Shown one piece after another: positions 5,068 to 11,147 of a stretch of DNA of 12,571 nt. This DNA comes from WHSM01 sp050701635 (GTDB lineage: Bacteria > Actinomycetota > Actinomycetes > Mycobacteriales > Micromonosporaceae), in NCBI GenBank assembly GCA_050701635.1, contig JBOGDF010000153.1, positions 1 through 12,571 of the forward strand, given 5' to 3'. The translations under genes and the position numbers were made by a program. How positions within the stretch are numbered: position 1 is the first letter of the stretch; each line of letters opens with the position of its first letter. The notes beneath the pieces were generated by a model, which saw only the letters and a program-made list of their open reading frames with translations, had not been told where the DNA came from and did no database searches.

Positions 5068-7643
5068 TGCTTCCGCCTCGTCGTCTTCGGCGTACCCTCC
5101 ACCGTGCTGTTCGCCCCACCCTTACCGTCGTCGGCTGTCTCGTCGGTGTCTTCCGCGTCTTCCGTTGGCTGCGATCCTGCCGCATCGTCGGCGGCCGGTG
5201 GGGCCTGCTTGATCGGTTGAGGGGCAGGAATCGGGATGTTGGCCAGCGCGTCCCGGGTGGGCAGCAGCCCGGCCGCGACCCGCGCCCGCTCCACGTCGCC
5301 GCTGGCGGACCGCAGCCGGTCCGCCGCCGCCGGGTCCACCCCGGTCTCGTGCAGCAGGTCGGTGTAGCGCTGCCGCTCGTCGTCGAAGAGCACGCGTACC
5401 CGGTCCAGCAGGTTCTGCTTGGCTTTGCCGGCGAGCTGGCGTACGGCCTGGTCGCCGAAGATCGCCTCCAGCAGCTTCTGGGAGGCGACCGTGGTGCCGC
5501 CCGCGACCGCCACCTCGGCGCCGGTCGGGATGAACGCCGTGGACGCGAACACCCCGATCATCACCAGCAAACCCGTCGCATTCACGGTGTACGCCGTCAG
5601 CCGCGCCACCGAGCGCTTGTTGCCGGCCTCGGTGCGTACCAGCTCCAGCACCCAGCGCTGCCATTCGTTGATCAGCTTCTCGGCGCGTTCCTCCAGGTCC
5701 GGCGACGGGCGGTAGTAGCGCAGCCGGTCGCCGTTCGGGGTCTCCAGCAGCGCCCGGCCGGCGGGGTGGGTGGCCCACTGCGCCGCGGTCTGCTCCGCGG
5801 CGTCGGCGGCGGACGCGATGATCAGCGCCGTGGTGCCGGAGCTGAGCGCCGCCTGGAACTTGCGCCCCGGTAGCGGCCGACCCGTGATCGCGGCCCGCAG
5901 CTGGTCGCGCCACTTGCCGATCCGGGTCTCCAGCGCGCGGGTCAGGTCGCCGCTGCCGACCAGCTCCTGCCACCGGGCGAGCACCTCGCCGCGCAGCAGC
6001 GCACCGTCACGCAGGCCGTTCTCAACCCGGTTTTCCGCCTCTGTGTACGCGTTCTGCGCGGTCACCCGGAGCCCGGCGGCGGCATCCCGCTGGGCATCGG
6101 CCTGTACGGCGATCGCGTCCACCCTGGGATGGATCGACGTGACGGCGCCAGCCAGGGTCTGGCGTACCACCGCTTCGCGCTGTTCGGCGTCTCGGGCGAG
6201 AGCGGCGAACCAGTCCCGGATCGGAGCGATGATCTCCTCGGCCAGCAGCCCCTGGTTGTCGAGCTGCTGCTCGCCGACGATGAACAGCGGCGCGTCGCCG
6301 AAGCCGTGGTCGACCAGCATCTGCTGCAAGTGGGCGGTGACGATCTCGCGTCCGTCGTCGGGCACCCGGTCGAGCACCAGGGCGACGGCGGCACCCCGCT
6401 CCTCGGCGTCGCGCAGCACGTCCCACGGCACCGCGTCGGCGTACCGGGAGGCGGTGGTGAGGAACAGCCACAGGTCGGCGGCGGCGAGCAGCTGACCGGC
6501 CAGCGCCCGGTTGGCGTCCACCACGGAGTCGATGTCGGGCGCGTCCAGGAACGCCACCCCGGCGGGCAGCTCCTCCGCGGTCACCACCTGCAGCCGCGGC
6601 CCGTCCACCGCGGCGTTCGCCCGCGGGATGTCCGGCAGCAGGTTGGCTTCGCCGAACCACCGTACGTCGTCGGGGTTGCACACCAGCACCGGCGAGCGGG
6701 TGGTCGGCCGCAGTACGCCGGCCGGACTCACCGGGGCTCGTAACAGGCTGTTGACCAGCGTCGACTTGCCCGCGCCGGTGGAGCCGCCGACCACCACCAG
6801 CATCGGGGCATCGATCCGGGCCAGCCGGGGCAGCAGGTAGTCGTCGAGCTGCGAGACCAGTACGCCGGTCTGCCGCTCCGCCTCGTCCGCCATCGGCAGC
6901 GCCAGCCCGAACCGGGTGTTAGCCAACGCCGTACGCAGCTGCAGCAGCGCCGCCGCCAGCACGCTCACCGGCGTCTCGGGGGCCGACTCGGCGATCTGGC
7001 TGGCGGCGGTGGCTGCCACCGCGGGCGCCGCCTCGCCGCCGTCCATGTCCTCGTCCGCGTGCTCCGCGTCTGCGGCCTGGTCACCGCCATCGTCACCGGC
7101 ATCGTCGCCCGGCTCCGACCCGTCGTCGGCTGGCTGGTCGGCGTCCTCGCCTGGGTGCGCGGCCTCCACGGCCGCGTCCGGGCTGCCTTCGTCTGCCGGC
7201 TCGGGCGCTGGCGGATCGCCCTCGCCTGCCTGTTCGGGCGCTGCCGGATCACCCTCGGCCGGATCCTCGGCCGCGGGCTCGGTCTCCGCGGCGGAACCGC
7301 CGGCGTCCACAGGCTCCATACCGTCTGCAGCGGCGTCCGCGCCGGTTGCGTTACCGGCGTCCGCCGCGTCGCCGGCTCCATCGGCGTCCTCCGCCGGATC
7401 GGCTTCGGAGTCGGCTGCGGGATCCGGCCCCGAATCGGGGGCGGGATCCGGCTCGGGGTCGGAATCGGTCGCAGCGTCGACCGGCCGCGAGGGCTGCTCG
7501 TCGGCCTGCTCGGCTGCGTCCTGGGACCGGGTGTCCGCGCCGACGGTCGGTGGAGTTTCCGGCGTCGCCTGCGCGGCGTCGTGATCAGAATCCGGAGTCC
7601 CACCGTCCGGTCGCGCGACGCCCGTGTCCCCCTGCGTCGTCAC
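5064..7643 (-). CDS. Dynamin-like GTPase with long acidic disordered N-terminus, first gene of the pair
   Basis: From GTG 7641-7643 the product is 859 aa. Residues 1-215 are low-complexity Asp/Glu/Ala/Pro/Gly sequence; none of residues 54-236 is Lys or Arg. The G domain has P-loop GGSTGAGKST (286-295) and G3 FLDAPDID (DAPD 367-370). The expected N/TKxD G4 reads LDRVPDD instead (D425-P428), so guanine specificity may be relaxed or lost. A helical region leads to hydrophobic segments at about 682-706 and 708-722, then a helical stretch and an acidic tail ending in TTRRKQ. The partner gene starts inside its stop codon, suggesting equimolar synthesis and a heteromeric complex, as for Streptomyces DynA/DynB. 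A longer frame to GTG 7691 exists, but its extra 16 residues (MGVCVVAGSRIG...) lack a ribosome binding site; AGG lies about 10 bases before 7643. Confidence 0.85.
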   Translation of the reverse strand: MTTQGDTGVARPDGGTPDSDHDAAQATPETPPTVGADTRSQDAAEQADEQPSRPVDAATDSDPEPDPAPDSGPDPAADSEADPAEDADGAGDAADAGNATGADAAADGMEPVDAGGSAAETEPAAEDPAEGDPAAPEQAGEGDPPAPEPADEGSPDAAVEAAHPGEDADQPADDGSEPGDDAGDDGGDQAADAEHADEDMDGGEAAPAVAATAASQIAESAPETPVSVLAAALLQLRTALANTRFGLALPMADEAERQTGVLVSQLDDYLLPRLARIDAPMLVVVGGSTGAGKSTLVNSLLRAPVSPAGVLRPTTRSPVLVCNPDDVRWFGEANLLPDIPRANAAVDGPRLQVVTAEELPAGVAFLDAPDIDSVVDANRALAGQLLAAADLWLFLTTASRYADAVPWDVLRDAEERGAAVALVLDRVPDDGREIVTAHLQQMLVDHGFGDAPLFIVGEQQLDNQGLLAEEIIAPIRDWFAALARDAEQREAVVRQTLAGAVTSIHPRVDAIAVQADAQRDAAAGLRVTAQNAYTEAENRVENGLRDGALLRGEVLARWQELVGSGDLTRALETRIGKWRDQLRAAITGRPLPGRKFQAALSSGTTALIIASAADAAEQTAAQWATHPAGRALLETPNGDRLRYYRPSPDLEERAEKLINEWQRWVLELVRTEAGNKRSVARLTAYTVNATGLLVMIGVFASTAFIPTGAEVAVAGGTTVASQKLLEAIFGDQAVRQLAGKAKQNLLDRVRVLFDDERQRYTDLLHETGVDPAAADRLRSASGDVERARVAAGLLPTRDALANIPIPAPQPIKQAPPAADDAAGSQPTEDAEDTDETADDGKGGANSTVEGTPKTTRRKQ
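7191..7256 (-). repeat. Two-copy 33-bp tandem repeat in the acidic region
   Basis: Two adjacent 11-codon units encode EGDPAAPEQAG and EGDPPAPEPAD. At DNA level 7201-7224 and 7234-7257 agree at 22 of 24 bases with a 33-base period. In-frame duplication of this kind is a likely route by which the disordered N-terminus of the GTPase has lengthened. Confidence 0.65.
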
Positions 7644-7710
7644 CGCTTTAGCCTGCCCGATCCGCGAGCCGGCTACAACGCAGACACCCACTACGGTGTC
7701 GGTTGTCGAC

Positions 7711-7757
7711 GCGTAAAGTAGGTATTTGCCGTATTTATCCGCTATCTACTTTGGTAG
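7711..7757. promoter_or_regulatory. AT-rich divergent control region with an AAAGTAG/CTACTTT dyad
   Basis: Between the GTPase operon (start 7643, leftward) and the 144-aa gene (start 7936, rightward) lies an AT-rich island in an otherwise very GC-rich window. It has inverted arms AAAGTAG (7715-7721) and CTACTTT (7746-7752) 24 bases apart, and a 9-base-spaced direct repeat GTATTT (7722-7727, 7731-7736). Several TANNNT-like hexamers occur on both strands, so the transcription start cannot be fixed. It is the most likely promoter area for the GTPase operon. Confidence 0.4.
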
Positions 7758-7935
7758 AGCATTCCGGGGTACGCCGTCCGCCCACCGCCGCCGACCGACG
7801 CGTCCACGTCGGCGCTCCCGTACCGGACTCCTGGAGATGTCCGACACGTACGGGTGTGAATGAGTCACGTCGCGTCACATGCAGGGTGGCTCCCGCGTTG
7901 TACGGGGTGACATAACCCGAGCAGGGAAGACGGTC

Positions 7936-8370
7936 ATGGACGAGTTCTCACGCACTCTGCTTCCTGCCGCAGCCGAATCCGGGCTGTCCCTCACCACACT
8001 CAGCCGACACGCGCCGGTGCTGCGGCGCAACGTCGCCGACACCGACCCCGTACTGGTGGTCTCCCGAGCCGTACGGGCCGACCGGCCGGGGCACGGGGAG
8101 TTCGTCCTGCTGGTCTCCCAGGCGCGCGTGGTCGCGACCCGGGAAACCCGGATCCTGCGGCGGATCAAGCCGCACCTCGACGCCGGCGTACCGTCCCTGG
8201 TCAACGTGACCTGGGTGCCGGATCCGCGCGGCTCGATGGTCGAGTTGGCGTTCACGCTGGCCAGCACCCGGCACCGGTTCCTGATCACGGCACCGGATCG
8301 GCACCAGGTGTGGCGGCTCGACGCGCTGTTCGGGCAGACCTTCCTGCAGCCGCTCCAGCTCGCCTTCTAA
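7936..8370 (+). CDS. Uncharacterised 144-aa protein, possibly PH-like fold
   Basis: The ATG at 7936 is preceded by AGGGAAGA at good spacing, while an in-frame ATG at 7879 has no ribosome binding site, so the shorter form is preferred. The product is soluble with no signal peptide. Its central and C-terminal part alternates short beta-like strands: PVLVVSRAV, FVLLVSQARVVATRE, PSLVNVTWVPD, MVELAFTLAS, HRFLITAPD. It ends with an amphipathic WRLDALFGQTFLQPLQL helix. Seven strands followed by a helix recall the small bacterial PH-like domains. This is shape inference only; there is no diagnostic motif and I do not recognise a named family. It faces the next gene (stop 8374) with three bases between the stop codons. 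Confidence 0.75.
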   Translation: MDEFSRTLLPAAAESGLSLTTLSRHAPVLRRNVADTDPVLVVSRAVRADRPGHGEFVLLVSQARVVATRETRILRRIKPHLDAGVPSLVNVTWVPDPRGSMVELAFTLASTRHRFLITAPDRHQVWRLDALFGQTFLQPLQLAF

Positions 8371-8373
8371 CCG

Positions 8374-9015
8374 TTAGTGCGGTGACCACGAACGTTCGCC
8401 GGACCTCTGGACGGGTTGTCGGAGGATGGTCTTGAGTCTGGCGGGCTCGGTTCGGCGGTGGTCGCTGAGGTAGATCTCGTGGTGGTGCCCGGACATTCGC
8501 AGGTTGTTGGCGGCGAGGTAATCGTGATGGAGCTTGGCGAGTACGGGTCCTTCGTCGTCGTACGGTCCGACGTGCAGGAGCTGGGCACTGGTCCCCTCGT
8601 GCAGGGTCTCGCGGCGGATGTCGGCGATCGTGGGTAGACCTTTCTTCGCCAGCGCGGCCTGTCTGGCGTCGTCGATGAGGTCGTCGGTGATCCAGTCGGG
8701 CTGGCTGATGAGCATGCGCCAGTGCCAGGCGTCCTTGGCGCGGGTGGTGAACACCTCCGGGCGGTCGGACCACCACAGCCCTTCGAGTGGTCCGACGACG
8801 AAGTCCCGGCCGAGGGCGGTTTTGCTGGTGAACTTGATCGTGTAGGCGACGGCGTAGAGCGCCTCGACGGCGCGGGCGTAATCGGCGCTGGTGTTGGGGT
8901 CGCCGCGACCGTCGACGGCGATGAACTGCTGTGTGGGCACGTCGACCAGCGCCCAGTCGGTGTTCCTTGGTGCGTAGCACTGCTTGAGTTCTCGTTTGAC
9001 GTCATACCGGGTCAT
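8374..9015 (-). CDS. GyrI-like domain protein (small-molecule-binding fold) controlled by PadR
   Basis: The 213-aa product begins MTRYDVKRELKQCYAPRNTD, typical of a widespread group annotated as GyrI-like domain proteins, followed by WALVDVPTQQFIAVDGRGDPN (read as two blocks around FIAVDG). The later part has HEGTSAQLLHVGPYDDEGP and MSGHHHEIYLSD, the usual C-terminal signature. The fold (SOUL/GyrI, as in effector domains of BmrR-type regulators) binds hydrophobic cations and drugs; free-standing members are thought to bind or sequester, and some hydrolyse, small molecules. The ATG overlaps the PadR stop as ATGA, so the two are translationally coupled. A longer frame reading to 9483 is an artefact opposite the PadR gene. 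Codons such as TAT, AAA, CGA, GCA and AGG near the start differ from neighbouring genes. Confidence 0.85.
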   Translation of the reverse strand: MTRYDVKRELKQCYAPRNTDWALVDVPTQQFIAVDGRGDPNTSADYARAVEALYAVAYTIKFTSKTALGRDFVVGPLEGLWWSDRPEVFTTRAKDAWHWRMLISQPDWITDDLIDDARQAALAKKGLPTIADIRRETLHEGTSAQLLHVGPYDDEGPVLAKLHHDYLAANNLRMSGHHHEIYLSDHRRTEPARLKTILRQPVQRSGERSWSPH

Positions 9016-9593
9016 GGCCCGTCTTCCTTCTTGGCGGGCTGGTTGTTGCGAGATTGGGTGCCGAGTTCGGTCGCCCGGTAGGTGGCCAGCCATTGCTGTT
9101 CGGCGGCCAGTTGGCCCAGCGCGTAGTCGAAGATGGCGCGGACGAAATCGGGCATCTCGGGTTGGGCGTCGCGGGCCGCGCCGATAGCGGCGATCTTCTC
9201 GGTCAGGGCTGCCGCCCGCCGGTCGAGCGCGGCCCGAAGGCGCTCGGGCGCAATGACCGGTTGGTTGGCCAGACCGACCAGGAGGGGCGGGAACACCGGC
9301 CGGAGTTCGGCCACCGCCGCCTCGGCCGACCGTGCGCAGGCCCGGCGCCCCTCGGCCGTGGGTCCGTATACCCGGCGGGCCTTTCCCCGCGCTGGTCGCC
9401 GCGTGTCGATCTCGGTGATCAGGCCGCGGTCGCGGAGTCGGGCCAACAGGTAGTAGATCGAGCTGAAGCCGATCTCTGTCCACTCGCGCATGCCGCGGGT
9501 GCTGATGACGTCGTCCAGTTCGTAGCCGTGCCTTGGCTTCTCTACGAGCAGGCCGAGCAAAGTCAGCTCGGCAGGCGTCAGGTCGGCAACCAT
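9012..9593 (-). CDS. PadR-family transcriptional regulator
   Basis: The 193-aa product has the PadR winged helix at residues 1-80: LTLLGLLVEKPRHGYEL, then GFSSIYYLLARLRDRGLI as recognition-helix region, and a wing RVYGPTAEGRRA. A helical C-terminal half (about 95-180) fits the PadR dimerisation domain (VirA-like alpha C). PadR proteins usually repress their own operon and release DNA on binding a small ligand or after stress. Here the start codon lies three bases from a perfect palindrome that overlaps the -10, which strongly suggests autorepression. The downstream GyrI-like gene is coupled by ATGA, so the ligand-binding protein is probably the regulated output. No ribosome binding site precedes the ATG. 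Codon use includes GTT, CCT, ACT, TTG and GTA, more relaxed than the flanking genes. Confidence 0.9.
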   Translation of the reverse strand: MVADLTPAELTLLGLLVEKPRHGYELDDVISTRGMREWTEIGFSSIYYLLARLRDRGLITEIDTRRPARGKARRVYGPTAEGRRACARSAEAAVAELRPVFPPLLVGLANQPVIAPERLRAALDRRAAALTEKIAAIGAARDAQPEMPDFVRAIFDYALGQLAAEQQWLATYRATELGTQSRNNQPAKKEDGP

Positions 9594-9596
9594 CGT

Positions 9597-9618
9597 TCTA
9601 TTCTAGTACTAGAATAGA
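9597..9618. promoter_or_regulatory. Perfect 22-bp palindrome, probable PadR operator
   Basis: The half-site TCTATTCTAGT (9597-9607) is exactly mirrored by 9608-9618. It starts three bases upstream of the PadR ATG and covers the predicted -10 and most of the adjacent spacer. A perfect AT-rich dyad in very GC-rich DNA at this location is best explained as the autoregulatory operator. It does not contain the ATGT-N8-ACAT core known from PadR of other bacteria, so the specificity would differ. Confidence 0.8.
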
Positions 9619-9628
9619 GCTGGCCCAA
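9600..9628 (-). promoter_or_regulatory. Promoter of padR-gyrI-like operon, leaderless
   Basis: On the minus strand TTGGGC (9623-9628) and TAGAAT (9600-9605) are separated by exactly 17 bases. TAGAAT fits the TANNNT -10 consensus of the main sigma factor and TTG matches the start of the -35. Six bases follow the -10 before the ATG (9591-9593), so the expected first transcribed base is the A of the start codon. The absence of any ribosome binding site agrees with a leaderless mRNA. Confidence 0.65.
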
Positions 9629-9652
9629 CCACATGCCTTTGCTGTATGTGGT
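9628..9652 (-). terminator. Hairpin after the small membrane protein gene
   Basis: ACCACAT (9628-9634) and ATGTGGT (9646-9652) form a 7-bp stem with an 11-base loop, beginning 7 bases beyond the stop of the membrane protein gene. It would limit read-through into the PadR promoter, whose -35 it touches; alternatively it is a second protein-binding dyad for that promoter. Confidence 0.4.
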
Positions 9653-9659
9653 CAGGGCA

Positions 9660-9956
9660 CTAGGGCAGCGGCGCGCCGCGGCGTACCCGACCCTTGGTCA
9701 GGAAGAACAGACCACCGGCGGCGAGTACGGCGGTGAGCGCGAGCCCGACGTACCCCCAGGTGCGTTGGTTGTCTCGCTGTTCGGCGTAGGTACGGCTCAC
9801 CGCGCCGGTGACGGTCTGGTCGACGCACACGTCGTTCGGCGCCATGGTCTGCCGGCCGCACTTGACATCGCCGGCGATCTGGGTGATCCCGAGGTATCCG
9901 AAGAACAGTGCGAGGACCAGCATCACGATGCCGGTCCAGACTCCGATCCGCTGCAC
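9660..9956 (-). CDS. Small two-pass membrane protein with a paired-cysteine loop
   Basis: The 98-aa product has a first membrane helix at about residues 8-28 and a second at about 68-86, with a basic tail GRVRRG. The loop between them carries Cys33 and Cys44 in CGRQTMAPNDVC, followed by a polar stretch with TYAEQRDNQR. With the tail cytoplasmic by the positive-inside rule, the loop would face outward, where the cysteines could form a disulfide. Similar small actinobacterial membrane proteins with a C-x-M-x-P-x-D-x-C type loop are familiar to me as unnamed conserved proteins; the function is unknown. The GTG start is supported by GGAAGGGG about 5 bases upstream on the minus strand. It is divergent from the lipoprotein gene. 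Confidence 0.75.
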   Translation of the reverse strand: MQRIGVWTGIVMLVLALFFGYLGITQIAGDVKCGRQTMAPNDVCVDQTVTGAVSRTYAEQRDNQRTWGYVGLALTAVLAAGGLFFLTKGRVRRGAPLP

Positions 9957-10052
9957 CGCGGCCCCTTCCGCTCGCTCGACCGCGGCAAGCCTTACACAGT
10001 CCGAACACTTTCGTTGCTACGGGGATGGCCGACGTCGAGCAGAATCCTCGTC

Positions 10053-10610
10053 ATGAAGCTGACGGCGTACCAGAAGACGAGGGGTGTCGCCCGGCTGGTC
10101 GCGGGACTCGCGCTGGCCGCGGTGACGCTCGCCGGGCTCGCGGCCTGTGGCGGTGCGGCCGGTGACGCCGGGGCGGCGCGCGACGCGGTGCCCGGGATGG
10201 AGCTCAGCGCGGAGGAGGAGGCGCTGCTCGATCTGGGGTACGACGCGACCGAGATCGCGCCCGGCCCGGCCAGCTCGGCGAGCGCCGACGGACCGAAGCG
10301 GGACCGGCACGGGCACCGCAAGATCGGCAAGCGGGTGCTGCACGGCGAGCTGGTCATCTCGACCAAGAAGGGTCCCCAGACGATCCTGCTGCAGCGCGGC
10401 ACCATCACCGCGATCGACGGCGACTCGATGACGGTGAAATCCGCCGACGGCCACACCGTGACCTGGACCTTCGCCAAGAACCTGCGGGTGATCGAGCGCC
10501 GCAAGACCGTCAACGGCGACGCGCTCAAGGTGGGCGAGAAGATCGGCGTGGTCGGCGGCAAGACCGGCGACGGCGGCGCGGCCCGGCTGATCCTGATCGA
10601 CACGGCCTGA
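10053..10610 (+). CDS. Predicted lipoprotein with DUF5666-like beta domain
   Basis: The 185-aa product has a lipoprotein signal peptide: basic start MKLTAYQKTRG, hydrophobic core, and lipobox LAAC with the lipidated Cys at 32. A flexible acidic/Ala-rich linker (33-75) and a basic segment (PKRDRHGHRKIGKR, about 80-93) follow. The C-terminal part (about 94-185) is beta-rich: ILLQRGTITAIDGDSMTVKS, then HTVTWTFAKNLRVIERR, then LKVGEKIGVVGGKTGDG. This 'effect of a medium, expressed in a small barrel' pattern resembles DUF5666-type extracytoplasmic domains; the match is by eye. It is expected to be anchored on the outer face of the cytoplasmic membrane. The frame is open further upstream to 9633, but that extension has no signal-like sequence and is rejected. 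The ribosome binding site is weak (GAGCAG). Confidence 0.8.
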   Translation: MKLTAYQKTRGVARLVAGLALAAVTLAGLAACGGAAGDAGAARDAVPGMELSAEEEALLDLGYDATEIAPGPASSASADGPKRDRHGHRKIGKRVLHGELVISTKKGPQTILLQRGTITAIDGDSMTVKSADGHTVTWTFAKNLRVIERRKTVNGDALKVGEKIGVVGGKTGDGGAARLILIDTA

Positions 10611-10631
10611 CCCCATTCCTGCCGGTACGCT

Positions 10632-10656
10632 CCGCTCACACGCCCGAGCAGAGCGG
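10632..10656. promoter_or_regulatory. Inverted repeat over the AsnC-type gene's ribosome binding site
   Basis: CCGCTC (10632-10637) and GAGCGG (10651-10656) are complementary across 13 bases, and the right arm overlaps the GCGGGG ribosome binding site of the following gene. Lrp/AsnC regulators commonly control themselves, so this may be an operator or an mRNA hairpin hiding the site. Only six base pairs, so chance is possible. Confidence 0.3.
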
Positions 10657-10666
10657 GGTACCGAGC

Positions 10667-11128
10667 ATGATGGACGAGGTCGACCGGCGGATCATCGCGA
10701 TCCTCGGCGCGGACGCGCGCGCGTCGTACGCCGAGATCGGTACGCAGGTCGCGCTGTCCGCGCCGGCGGTGAAGCGCCGGGTGGACCGGCTGCGTACCGC
10801 CGGGGTGATCCGGGGCTTCACCGCCGTGGTCGACCCGGCGGCGATCGGCTGGACCACGGAGGCGTTCGTGGAGCTGTTCTGCACCGGGCGTACCACCCCG
10901 GCGCAGATCGCCGACGCGGCGCGGCGGCATCCGGAGGTGGTGGGCGCGTACACCGTCTCGGGCGGGGCGGACGCGCTGGTGCACCTGCGGGCCGCCGACA
11001 TCGGCCACCTGGAGCAGGCGCTGGAGCGGCTGCGCGCCGAGCCGTTCGTCACCCAGACCCAGTCCATGATCGTGCTGTCCCGGCTGGTGGAGCGCAGCCT
11101 GCACCCCGGCGAAGCCCCGCCAGGCTAG
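10667..11128 (+). CDS. Lrp/AsnC-family transcriptional regulator
   Basis: The 153-aa product has an N-terminal helix-turn-helix beginning MMDEVDRRIIAIL, with ASYAEIGTQVALSAPAVKRRVDRLRTAGVIRGF (residues about 19-51, shown in full only by its ends ASYAEIG and GVIRGF). Next is the linker strand TAVVDPAAIGW and a C-terminal ligand-binding RAM domain (about 65-140) with VVGAYTVSGGADALVHLRA. Family members form octamers and sense amino acids. No amino-acid metabolism gene is adjacent in this window, so the target is not evident. Two ATGs are possible (10667 and 10670); GCGGGG stands upstream of both. It is not obviously co-transcribed with the lipoprotein gene 56 bases upstream, since a dyad lies between them. 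Confidence 0.9.
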   Translation: MMDEVDRRIIAILGADARASYAEIGTQVALSAPAVKRRVDRLRTAGVIRGFTAVVDPAAIGWTTEAFVELFCTGRTTPAQIADAARRHPEVVGAYTVSGGADALVHLRAADIGHLEQALERLRAEPFVTQTQSMIVLSRLVERSLHPGEAPPG

Positions 11129-11147
11129 CCCCTGATCCGGGCTGAGC

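Noticed and set aside
3569..5212. 547-codon open frame on the plus strand opposite the GTPase genes
   Set aside because: It is Ser/Arg/Thr-rich with no domain and lies wholly antisense to two clear GTPase genes; long stop-free antisense frames are usual at this GC content.
7191..7256. CRISPR-like or satellite array
   Set aside because: Only two adjacent coding copies with no spacers; it is an in-frame duplication within the GTPase gene.
6916..7584. Ser/Ala-rich and Arg-rich frames antisense to the acidic region
   Set aside because: These are complements of low-complexity Asp/Glu/Ala/Pro codons and show no start signals.
7644..7691. 16-residue longer start for the first GTPase (GTG 7691)
   Set aside because: No ribosome binding site upstream, and the added residues do not resemble the following acidic region; GTG 7643 has AGG at workable spacing.
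7855..7882. GTGA/TCAC and GTCAC repeats before the 144-aa gene as an operator
   Set aside because: Arms of four to five bases are expected by chance and no regulator binding them is suggested by context.
9016..9483. N-terminal extension of the GyrI-like protein to 369 aa
   Set aside because: The extra 156 residues are Arg/Pro/Gly-rich and are the PadR gene read in another frame; the family start MTRYDVKREL lies at 9015.
9992..10020. TTACAC-N17-TGCTAC as promoter of the lipoprotein gene
   Set aside because: The -10 lacks the conserved A and final T of TANNNT, so it is too weak to list as a feature.
9633..10052. N-terminal extension of the lipoprotein to 325 aa
   Set aside because: It runs antisense through the small membrane protein gene and would bury the lipoprotein signal peptide inside the protein.
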